Below are positions 22,101 to 32,933 of a stretch of 64,000 nt of DNA, piece by piece; the stretch's first letter is position 1, and every line of letters begins with the position of its first letter. Where the stretch lies: contig NC_134279.1 of NCBI RefSeq assembly GCF_949628215.1, positions 57,688,266 to 57,752,265 of the forward strand. The letters run 5' to 3'. The notes beneath the pieces were generated by a model. That model made no database searches. It was not told the origin of the DNA and saw only the letters and a list, made by a program, of their open reading frames with translations. This DNA comes from Phalacrocorax aristotelis (lineage: Eukaryota > Chordata > Aves > Suliformes > Phalacrocoracidae). Both the position numbers and the translations under genes were made by a program.

Positions 22101-25100
22101 ATAGATGGTTAAGACAAGAAAAGGCTTCATAAATGACCTCGAGTGAGTGCCAGGCTGTTTCTCCTTGAAAGACTAACCAACAGATTGTTTAAAATCTTCT
22201 AAACAACAAGAATTAGCAGGCTGGCAGCCTAAGCTGACACAGGCTTTGAATAGCATGTGCTTGGGAGCATTTCTCCTTTGCCTTGTCAGGGTAGCCACGT
22301 TTTACAGCAGGCGTTACACTCCTGGCAGGATTTAGAAACGCATCCAGTCACATTGGGCTCCTGACTCCTGTTGCTGGAGTGTTTTGTTTTTCCAGAATGC
22401 CTTTAGCTGCCTTCAACACCTTTTATCAATCTGGCCTTACCACAGCATGGGAACCAGAATGAGATGCATGGAAAGTAGCTGTCTAGACCCTGACTGAAGT
22501 TGCTTACATGTTCCATCATCCTCTTCTCCCAGCAGGGATCTGTCTGGCCAGCAAGGAGAGCCCACCATCTCATCTGCAACCTGAGAGGCTGGGCTGTGCT
22601 GGAGAAGTGTTCCCTGGTGCTGAGCTGGGGCTCTTCAAGTTGAAATGAGGAGACTTTCTTGAAAATGTAAGTTTCTGGGTGTTCTTGAGTAAAAAGAGAC
22701 AACTTCTTTTCTAAACTTACCTGAAATATATGCAGTTGGAAGTTTGGTCAAAGTTGTGATACATCAGTACATTTAAATGAAAACCACTAAATGTTTATGG
22801 CTAAGGATTGCTTTTCATTAATTTCCTGTTCAGCTCTTTAAAAGCACTAATATTGAGATATTCTGTTCCAACCTCTTTCTTTTCCTTTATGTAAAAGTTC
22901 TTTTATACTGTGTTTTTTTGTGCCTTGAAAACTGTACTCTTGGTTTTAAATGAACTTACAGTAAGACAAGTCAAAACAAAAGGCTAAAAATTTCCTGTTT
23001 TTTTTTTTTAAGATTTAAGGCAGAGAAGCTGGGAGAGGTTATAAAGTGAGGGTTTGGGGAATAGCTGTAGGCACGGCCATCCTATCAGCAAGGATACAGG
23101 AAAGGTGCTGCTGTTAGCTCTTCCGAGAGCTAGTTGTTGAATGCAAAAGAAATGTGACTTGGAACCTTCAAACACCCCATTCAGGCTAAATGCAGTATGT
23201 AGTTCTAGATTTGTGCTCTTTTTCAAGAGCTTCAGGCCCACACCACTGAGAGCAAGTGGTAAGAATATGTGAAGAAGTCAAATGAAGGATAACGTACATC
23301 TTGCTGGAGCCAGTCGCACTGTATCTTGGTGCTGTATCTTGCCATTACCAAAGCAGTGTGTGGCATCCTTGTTGTAAAAGCTTATTGTGGAGGAAGACTG
23401 TTCTGCTTGGTGTGTTTAACTGAAGATGTGCGTATTTAATAGTTAAAAGAGCAATTTTGGAAAGATGTTGCTTATGTGACTTTGGTATCATGCAGTGTTG
23501 GGGCAGCTGTGGTTTATCTGTCTCTGACGTGAAGATGGTAATAGCCGCCTTAATTCAAGTAGAAGTTGTGTAAATTAGTACTTCAGAAATTCTTATCAAC
23601 TGTTAAGATAAAAGATACACTGTGGTTAATGTGAATTACTGTTGAAGGAATAATCATGAGATGACAAATGGAATATCAGACACTGTTTTAACTTAACAGC
23701 TGTGGTTTCTATGATAAAGACACATAAATCCCTTCACATGAAACAAACCACAGTTAGAAATTCTTTTAAATATTTTAGCCTGTTTTGAATATATATTTGC
23801 ATTTAAAAATACTTTAAATTCTGAGAGGAAGTTTTCTTCTGTCTCCCTGATGCTCTGTGAAATCCTTTGAGAGAGAAGGGAGAGAGTGCTTAGAAAGCTA
23901 TTTCTGACGTTAAATGGCTTCTTAAAAGCTAAGATGATAAAACCCTGAATTTGGGTTTCGGGAGTTAGTGTTCATAGGGTAGGAAGTTTATTGGAAAAGC
24001 TGCTAATTGCACAGGGCCACAAGTCAGCTGCCCTGGGGTGCCCTTTGGGCTCCAGCATCAGTCCCTGGGCACAATGGGGCTGGCAGGATGCTGCTGCCCC
24101 GGCTGCGGGCTGACTGCTCTGCACAGCTGCTGACATTGCCAGAGCCCCTGCTTGGCGCTCCACTCCTAGCCAGCATCCTGTGAAGCCGAACAAATTCCAG
24201 TGCTAGCCAAGCTTGTAATCAGTTAGGTACAAGGTGAAAAGGATAAGGAAAAAAACCAAAAAGTGATAGCTGGGTGTGAAACACCAGCGTCGCTTCATTA
24301 AGGGCTGTATGATTGACAGCTACTCAGCATCTTTATTTGTGTGTGCACAAGCTGGACCAAGGTTTCCATCGCATCCACTGCACAGACTAACTTGATTGAA
24401 TCCCTACATCTAACCATTTTTCGCACATCTGAGGATGTCCTCTGCCTCTAAAATGACCAGTGTTGTATCGCTGCTCTCTCCAATGCAGATGTTTACCTTC
24501 CCCCTCCCCCTTGTCCCCCAAGAGTGTCTGGTCTAAACATTCAGACTAAACCTGATTTATTCAGGTCCTTTATATTTGTTTTTATTTGGTTTATATCAGC
24601 AATTTTATACAACTTTCTCAGGAGTTGTGAACTTCTCTCACAGTTTGTACTCAGCGTGCTTTTTTTAAATTTTTTTTTTTAAAAAGAAGGTAAATGCAAA
24701 GGGTGTGAATGAGACTTCAGAAACTCTCCTCCAGCCCCCGCTGTGGCTCAGTGTAAGAGGGGAAACCAAAATCTAGAGGGAAAAACTGTTGTTGTGGCAG
24801 CAGAAATAATTTCTGATTGACACTTGCTATTCAGATGCTGCTTTTATGTTTCCTGTTTCAATCTTGAAAGAAGTCTGTGTATTATATGATGAATTAAATG
24901 GATTTTTAATAAGCACATAACTAGTATCTACCAAACTCTGTAATTTAGGCACTTATGTGAATAATAGCACATGATGTGTAATAGCATGTTGCCTTCAATT
25001 TTCCAAACTCTAATAGAGAGGGCAATGATGCACAAATGTATAACTTAATTAGGTCTTAATTTTTAGTACTTGCAGCCCGCTTTATGTAGATATCTTTATT

Positions 25101-26539
25101 TGTATTGCGGTGCAGTTGAGTCTCTGGGATAACCTTCTGAGCAGTTAGGCTGCCCAATTATGATTGCAGTGAGCCTGCAGAGGTTAATAAATGAAACCAC
25201 CCTCTAAAATTTCATGTCATTGAGCAAAGTGTGCTGGAAGGCACAGTTGGGAAAGATCGTCTGTTTTTAATGTATTGGGTTAGCGTACACTTGTATGCTA
25301 CTGTAATCTCTGCCTGTTAATCTTCTCTGATGGAGCCCTGCCTGTACAACGTGGCTTGTGTCTGAAGGGTAGCATTGGCCGCATCTGCAGAAGACAGCGG
25401 CCCCATGGCTAGGGCGTTCTTCTGAGAGGCTGGGCTCTGAGCATCTTCATGCACGGGAGCAAGTGGTCCCAGTTCCCTCCGCTTTCTGTGCAAGTGCCGC
25501 TGCTGCAGAGGCTGTAACGGAGGGAGCAAATTTCCACACTGTTTCTGGAAAGGACTAACCAGGCACCGCCACGGTGGGAGGCCTGGGGTCTGTGAGCATC
25601 TTGTCTCCTTGCAATGGGTGGGATTTCAGGCAAGTCCAAATGTTCATGTTGTCCACAGTGAAATGTTGAACGTGGTGATGTACAATTTGCCACAGAAGTC
25701 AGGTACCTGTTTCCCATCAGTGTCTTGCTCGGTTTTGCATTGCCCTGTTTCTTGCAGAAACATCCTTTTGTTTCAGCTGAAGCATAGGTTTTGTGCTCAG
25801 ACTGTACCTCGTACCTTCCTGTCGTTCATTTGCAAGTGCCTGTTCTTTATTTCAGGCTGTGTAAAAGTCCACAGATGCCTGAATGACATCCTGAAAATAT
25901 GGACAGGCCTTTGGCCATTCTGGAAGAATGGAAATTTAATTGAAAGGGTTACTATTTTAATCAGGAGACCACTAATCTTACATGACAAGCAACTCCATTT
26001 GCATGTTTGAGTATAGATAGCTGTTGTTGGGGAACTGGTCTCTTTATATGTGCACTACTTCCTTCAAGTCTTTATTTTGCTCTGATCTTCAGAAGTCCTA
26101 AGTGGTCACCTTCGATATACCTGTGAAAATCTTAGACCTGGACAAGCCATCACTTTCTGCAAGCCATTAACTGAAGTGAGCTGGCCTGCTAGAGAGTAAA
26201 ATCTAACACAGCCCAGAGGTGAATGTAGAGGGGAGCAGCAAGCAGTGAAATGTGCTTTCTGTGACTGGAGTTGACCAGTTTCTAGGGGAAACAGCAGAGG
26301 ACTTTCAGTTACATCTTCTTTACTAAGGACAGTTGTGTCTTCCAACTAGGCAGACTTGTTAAGTGTTGGTAATTCACTATTCTGTGGAAAGAGGTAGGAA
26401 AGAAGGAAGGAAATTACAAGCTACATCTCTGTAAGTGTTATACAATGATTGTGTGTGTACACAGGTCTGTCCTTGGTGTGGCACTCCTGTAGCACTTCTA
26501 CTGAAATAATTATTGATGAGTTATTGTAACTACTGATAT
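16191..26539. other. Intronic-type sequence, 10.3 kb
   Basis: No gene, RNA gene or named repeat is recognised. Contents are C12 (16,829-16,840), T runs (22,998; 24,670), a perfect hairpin (20,702-20,736) and a modestly GC-rich patch (24,010-24,190). Open frames, including 25,609-26,010, lack recognisable domains. Confidence 0.5.
20702..20736. repeat. Perfect 16-bp inverted repeat, 3-nt loop
   Basis: The left arm TCTTTATAGCAAGAAT (20,702-20,717) and its exact reverse complement (20,721-20,736) flank the loop TGC. The stem is too short for a standard microRNA precursor and lacks a T-run terminator. Either strand could extrude or fold as a hairpin. I cannot assign an origin. A templated mutation or a residue of a small mobile element are possibilities. 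Confidence 0.95.
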
Positions 26540-27048
26540 TCCTGTGTCCAGCTCTGGAGCCCTCAGCACGAGGAGGTCATGGAACGGTTGGAGCGGGTCC
26601 AGCAGACAGCCGCAAAAATGATCCAAGGGCTGGAGTATCTCTGCTATGAAGAAAGGCTGAGAGAGTTGGGGTTGTTCAGCCTGGAGAAGAGAAGGCTGTG
26701 GGGAGACCTTATTGCAGCCTTTCAGTACTTAAAGGGGGACTATAGGAAAGATGGGGCCAACCTCTTTAGCAAGGCCTGTTGGGACAGGACAAGGGGTAAT
26801 GGTTTCAAACTAAAGGCGGGTAGATTTAGACTGGACGTAAGGAAGACATTTTTTATGTGAGGGTGGTGAAACACTGGAGCAGGTTGCCCAGAGAGGTGGT
26901 AGATGCCCCATCCCTAGAAACATTCAAAGTCTGGTTGGATGGGGCTCTGAGCAATCTAGTTGAAGATGTCCCTGCTCACTGCAGGGGGGTTGGACTAGAT
27001 GACCTCAAAAGATCCCTTCCAACCTAAACCATTCCATGATTCTGTGAT
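26540..27048 (+). mobile_element. CR1 LINE 3' end (copy C)
   Basis: A 5'-truncated CR1 of about 510 bp. Blocks in order are CTGGAGCCCTCAGCACGAGG, the ORF2 C-terminal frame, the GGTTGGACTAGATGACCT phrase and the terminal ATTCCATGATTCTGTGAT. It is a different subfamily from copies A and B: the GNGFKLK-type C-terminus and the longer SNL tail resemble copies D and E. Confidence 0.95.
26579..26860 (+). pseudogene. CR1 ORF2 C-terminal remnant
   Basis: A 93-codon frame inside copy C has the block ERLRELGLFSLEKRRLWGDL followed by QYLKGDY and the RLDVRKTFF block, then a stop (TGA) where the family continues with RVVKHWNRLP. The continuation is readable in another frame up to about 26,960, so a frameshift ends the frame early. 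It is non-functional, with no catalytic domain. Confidence 0.8.
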
Positions 27049-28270
27049 ACCATCCCTCACTGGAGATTATCTGAATGCAATTCGGTGGATAATTGGAAGG
27101 TAACCATTGAGCTTTTTCCCAAGTATGGAGTGGCTTTCATCACATTTAAGGACTTAATGTCAATTATATTGATATAAGGAGAATGAGAACCTGCCCCTCA
27201 TCTTCTGTTTGGGAAGAGATAATGACTGGGCTTTCAGTAGGGAGCAAAAGTGAATGGGCCCACACAGATTAGAATGGATTACTTTTCCTGGGCATATGCC
27301 TTGGGCCAAAGAGGCTTTTAAAAGGAGACCTTGTGGAGGAGATGAGATTTGGATGAGCTGGTAGAGGTTACTCACTGGAGGAGCTAACGTCTGGAAAAGC
27401 AATGACTTGGACAACAATACTGGTTGCTCTCCTACCACAGAAAGGCAGATGACATGACAAATTTTGATGGCCTCCAAAGGCCACTTAATTAACTCTGAAC
27501 ACAAAGAAATTAATCACATTTTCCTGGCTTACCAAATGGCAGAAAAAGGCATAAAACTGTTATTTTTCTTCAGTTGGGAAGAAGTTCTTCTGGGCTTGTC
27601 TTGAGGGCAGCAAGATGCTTTAATCTAAGGGCTATTGATTTATCTAAGCTTCAAGCCAGAACATTAGTTCTCTGAGAAAATAGATCTTTGCCCACATATG
27701 ACTCTAAATATATGCTTCCTGAGGTGAAGGAGTTGAAAAGTCTTCAGCAGCACATGCAGTACTGAGAAAATCATTAAGGAATGTGGATGTTCCCAGATGC
27801 TGAGTATGCAATTTCTGAAACAATTTAAACTTTGTTCAATTTATATACAGGGTCCTATTACATCTGTTGTGTGGAGCGATGAGAGGAGGAGAGATCTGGC
27901 TGAGGTAGATGGCTTCCAAAATATACCAAAGTATCATCAAAGTCAATATTCTAGAGCTATGTAAGAGGTGGGTCTGAGATCAGAGTGTGTTCAAACGGGA
28001 GCTTCTCTCCCTTCCTGAGCAGTAGCCAGCTCTGCCGAAGTTAAGCCTTTCTCTGAGAAGCCCTTGCATACTCTCCGTGTGGGGCTGTCATTCCCACTTT
28101 CATGAGAATCAGAGGCTCCGGTGTGCTAGGCCTTATGGTTGTCTATGTGGTCATCTTTCTGGATCTTATATCTTTTTGGCTCTTGGCACTACATCGTTGG
28201 TGCTTCCAACCAGGCTGGCTTTGTGTGGGTGGTAGCCAGAAAAAGCAGAGATGAGATTACAGGGCAGGTA
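27049..28270. other. Intronic-type spacer between CR1 copies C and D
   Basis: 1.2 kb with no gene or repeat recognised. It separates two tail-to-tail CR1 copies. Confidence 0.5.
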
Positions 28271-28533
28271 GAATCACAGAATCATAGGATGGTTTGTATT
28301 GAATTGGAAGGGACCTTTAAAGATCATCTAGTCCAACAACCCCCCTGCTGTGGGCAGGGAAATTTTTCACTAGATCAGGTTCTGCAAAGCCCCATCCAAC
28401 CAGACCTTGGATGTTTCCAATGATAGGGCATCCACAGCTTCTCTGGACAACCTGTTCCAGTGTCTCGCCACCCTCGTCATAAAAATTTCTTCCTTATGTC
28501 CAAGATGAATCAATCCTCTTTCGGTTTAAAGCC
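28271..28533 (-). mobile_element. CR1 LINE 3' end (copy D)
   Basis: A short - strand CR1. Its 3' terminus GAATCACAGAATCATAGGAT is at 28,271, then TCATCTAGTCCAAC, then the GCTTCTCTGGACAACCTG block, truncated at about TTTAAAGCC (28,533). It is related to copies C and E. It overlaps chance frames on the + strand that are not genes. Confidence 0.93.
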
Positions 28534-28654
28534 TGGGCCAGTTTCAGCAGGTACTGCTGCTCCTCTGGAGGGCTCCTTTTGCCTGGTACCAGAGCCAGAC
28601 TCACTGTGGAGTGAGCTTCGTTTGTGCCAGATAGATGGTGTGCTGTTTGAGACT

Positions 28655-28850
28655 GTGAGGATTATCAGGGTGGATCAGACCATGTGTCCCTCTCTTCCCA
28701 ACGTCTTGTCTGCAAGGTGTTAGTGCTGTATGTTTCCAGAGGAGAAAGTAGGAGCATCTCTGGTTTTTACGGGGTAATCTCTCCCCACTGTTCTTTTATC
28801 ATGGTCTGTAATGGTTAGAGGTAGACCCATGCCTTCAAGGCTGTCGGTAA
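28655..28850 (+). repeat. Probable ancient amniote repeat fragment
   Basis: GGGTGGATCAGACCATGTGT, followed by AACGTCTTGTCTGCAAGG, GGAGAAAGTAGGAGC, GGGGTAATCT and ATGCCTTCAAG, matches in order a repeat phrase I know from reptile and bird genomes (a 'ggatcagaccaatggtcc...' family). Assignment is from memory. Limits and class are uncertain. Confidence 0.4.
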
Positions 28851-31118
28851 ATGAATCTTAGTAATAAACCTTGGATAAATGGATCAACTGTGCCTGGTCT
28901 TGGGCCTCACTTAAAACGTGCCATATTTGACTTCCATGACTTCCTGCAGAAAATAATTTTAGTTTGTATTTATACACATGCACATTCTTGTATATGTAAA
29001 CAGAAACTGCCAGACTTCCTTTTCCAAATCATTTTCTGTTTTACTGTACTTGGATTTATTTCAGCACATTGGGATTATTCAGGAAGACAGTCTATTCTGA
29101 GGGTTTTTCCATTCCCAGAGCCAGACCTGTTACCTCTTTCTGAAACAGGTATAACTCTGGCTGGTTTAGCAGCATCTTTTGGGGTGACCAGCACAACGTG
29201 TTATTATAGAGGAATCTGCATTATTGTCTTCTAGAAGGCATTTATTAGATTAATGTTATACATCATTTCAAATCAGTTCATGCAAGGGTAATGTGGTATT
29301 TGAGGTTAGTTTTTTTCTGCTTTTTAAACCATAGCTGTATCTTGAGCAGAAACTTTTGCTGAGCTGTTCCAAGTCCCTTTCTAGAGCCTTTAATTAGTGT
29401 TTTAATTAAAAATCCTGTGAGAATTCATAACTAGTGTAAAAGCTTGCATTCAGTGTGCGTTTGTTAGTACTGAATTCCACTGGCATTATATCTTGTCCAC
29501 CTGTCACTTATTTCTCTCTGCGGACTCCCCACAGTCCTGTCAGATATTGCTTTACATCAGAAACTGTCATCTGCTGATGTTCCTGCCTTTCATCTCTCCC
29601 TCCTGCAGCCTTCTTTTAGCTTGTTGGACTATGAAATGCTTTCAAACACAAGGACGTGGGAGACAGGCTGCTGCTAGACTTTGCTGTTATGCACAGAGCT
29701 CTTATTCTTCCTCTTGCTGTTGGTCTCCTCCTAACCAGGGTTTGATATGTATGTATCCCACCACCTGCCCGTCCCCTGTGTATCTTGGCAAGCCTGTGCT
29801 GCCTGGGGAGGTGCGCGTGGCAATCCTCCTTTCCCTCCTCCCTTGGCTGGGCAGGCAACGCAGAGGGCTCCTCATTCGAAATGCATTGGGAACTAGTGAA
29901 TGTCCCAGGGGCTCTCAGGCACTGGTGTGTGTGTCATGGTTGGCCGGGGTTACTTTGCATGGTGATGAGAGAAGTTCAGGCTTGTGTGGCAGTTACTGGT
30001 GGCCTTCACAGAGCAGTCCGGTATGGGTTCTTTTTTACATTGAATTTGTTCTGTAAAATACATCCACATTGATAGTCTTACGCATAATGCATGAGTTCAA
30101 GGAATGAAGGTAGTTCAGGTAAATAAGACGAGTCTTGCCTTAGTAACTACAGCTATTTAAAAATTAGGCGAAAAAATTTGTTTTCACTGAAATGATCTGG
30201 AGTGTTTTCTCCTTTGGCCAGTAAATGTCATTTGCTCTAGAAGCATTAAGAACTTGGATGTGTTCCCTTCCTCATCTTTCAGCCTTTCTTGTTCCTTTCC
30301 TCTCCTTGTTTAGCTTTCTGCCAAGAAACACACCAACTCTAATGACTCGGACATGAGAACTCTATTTCCTTTCATTTTTTAGCCCACCTTTTATATACAC
30401 ATGCATATCCTGTTAAATTTTGAAAAGCCATTGTTTGGAATTAACACTATGCAGTAACGACGGAAGTGTGTGCTGGATTCCACTGTGTGAAAACTTACAG
30501 TAGTTTGGGGGTGGGGGTTGGGTTCCCACGTGCAGCGAGATGCGAGTACACAGGTGGGCAGCCGGCGGATGCTGTTGGGTGCTCAGAACTGCATACGGAG
30601 GGGGCTCAGCTCTGGTTTCCAGCCAATTTCCACCACCCCCATCCAAAATTGATTGTTATGATTTTAGTATCTCTAGGTAGATGACTGAAAAGCATATGCT
30701 TTGAAATACAGCTTTCCAAGTATTTATGTGTAGTAGTCAAACTTTTCATGAGCACTGAGGTGATAGTTCCGTATTAATTTTTAATGACCTACGATAGCTT
30801 TTTTTTTTAAACTCAAAATGTGTAGTCCCTACCTTGAGGAATGAAGGCTTTATTTTATTAAATAAAATACCACACCAGAGTACATGTATGTGGTGAACTT
30901 GATACAATGATGGTTAAAGTTCAATTTGATAACAGCACCCATTCACGTGTTGCCCTGGTTTTGCTGCATGTGAACTTTTGGAGATTCATATCTGTTCTAT
31001 ATTCAGATGTTAAAAGAAATGTTGGGGTAGCTTCCGGCAATAAAACTAAACTGACCAGCTTTCCTGTGAAACTTCCAGTACTTCCTGCTTCTGTTCTGGC
31101 TTAAAATTAATGGAGTTT

Positions 31119-31177
31119 AAAAAAACCAACCCCAAAACAAAAAAAACCCACAACAAACCAAAAACAAACCACCAAAC
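31119..31177. repeat. 59-nt tract of only A and C
   Basis: Every base from 31,119 to 31,177 is A or C, in irregular A-rich clusters. The complementary strand is a pure T/G tract. Such low-complexity tracts are common in bird introns. It is not a simple microsatellite, since no fixed period is seen. Confidence 0.9.
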
Positions 31178-32908
31178 TTTTCTTCTGTCATTTCTGATTT
31201 TAGCCAGAATGTGAAAGCAAGGAAGCATGGTAACAGTAATAAATAAATAAAAATTTAAAAATTCATCATGATCACTTTGTTTCAAAATGGCAGTGGTCAG
31301 AGCTTCAGGTTTCTGTCATTGTCTTTATATAAAAAACAGTTCTCTATGCCTGCCTGTACTCCCACATACTGCGATCTCAGTGCATACGTGTGTGTATATA
31401 TACAGAGAGAGAGGAAAAAATGTGTTTATAGGAAAAAACAAGCAGCTGAATAAAGACAAATGCTCTCTAAAAATTGTTTGACTTGAGGAACAATTGGAAG
31501 ATTAGACCAGATAATGATGTGCATGTTACTTCAGGGAAATTTTTCAAGCAGTATGTGAATGCTGCCTTGCTGCTCCTAATGCAAGCCTAGCTGCCGAGAT
31601 AAAATGGTCATTGAACGTTAGTCAATAATTCTGTACATGTGGGTCATATTTTCCAGCTCTTGATTTGTTTCTGTATATAGTGTGCTGATGGTACCCATTA
31701 TTGTTGTCCAAGATTGTAGCTGCTTTCTTAATTTAAGTGGTCTTTCCTGCCCCGAAATTTCAATTACTTTAGAAGCATTGAAAACTTGGTGTGTTGCATC
31801 TAATTCATTTTGGCTTGTATTTGTGATCCTCCCAATACATCTTAAGTGCAGAGGTGCCCAAGTGGTGTTCATTTAGGATTTTATAGTTATGTCTTTCCTT
31901 TATAAGGCTTGAAAAACTTGACACATCATGTTTGGCATTTAGTGCCGGTTGTAGTGAAGGTGCCTTAAAAAAGAGGATCACTTCAGTTCTGTGTTGTAAT
32001 AGTATATTGTAAATGAGGAAAAGTGGAGTCCTGCAAGCAAACCCTTGCTCTGCAATACCTTTAGTCTGAATTTTCAAATCTGAAGTCCAGCCTGTGCTGC
32101 ACTCTTGAAAAGAAGTAGCTCAACTTCTGGAGTCTCCTCAAACACATGGCTACAATTTTATGGTAGGATATGTTTCTGTGAAAGCGTAGCCAACATGCAG
32201 CAAAAGCACAGGAAGGGACAAAGTTAAACCGAAGTTTTAACAGCAGTGAAGGAATAAGGAAAGGGTTAAAAAAAGTGGTTATTAGGATTGGATATGTAAA
32301 TGGGTATAACTTGTCAGGTAGGTTTTATTTGTGGAGTTCAAAACTTGAAGCTGACTTTAGACAGTAGTGTTTATGGCATGATAAAAATGCAATAATACAA
32401 GTGGTTTTCCAGACTATTTTTTAATCTGGATACAAGCAAGCATAGCAATAACCCCGAGTGAGATTATTACAGAGTTGTATAGCACTTCCAAAGAGCATTT
32501 TGAATTTGGCCCTGTTGGAAGCAAGAACAGTTACTGTTATCCTGCATCTGCATAAGCCTGATCTCAGGAGAAGATACTGGATCAGATTCAGATCAGGGTC
32601 TTGGAGCACAGTTTGGTTCTGTGTGTGGTTTGGTTTGTTTGTTCTGTAAGGTAGTACTCTGGCAAGTATTGTTCTAAATACAAGAATTGAATAGCAGTGT
32701 AATGTAGTAAATAGAGAACTAGGTTAGAACACCTGAGCTGGTGAAACCCTGTCTGTGCTCTGCTGAACTCCAGCTTACTTCAGTGGGGTCAGGCTCTAAT
32801 ACCGAGTCTCCGTTCATGGTCCGCGATGCTGGGCAGGTGATGCTGCTTGTATGGTCTTTCATCTGTTACTTTGCTAAAGGATATGAGAATGAGGAATTTG
32901 CACCTCTC

Positions 32909-32933
32909 TTTTTTTTTTTTTTTTTTTTTTTTT
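32909..32933 (+). repeat. T25 homopolymer
   Basis: Twenty-five consecutive T, the longest homopolymer in the window. It is not followed by the 3' end of a recognisable inverted retroposon, so its origin as a reversed poly(A) tail is unproven. Confidence 0.95.

Noticed and set aside
29493-30056. 187-codon frame on the + strand
   Set aside because: No start-codon support at its 5' end (TTG), no domain, Cys/Ser/Trp-rich chance composition. One frame of this length is plausible by chance in 64 kb read in six frames.
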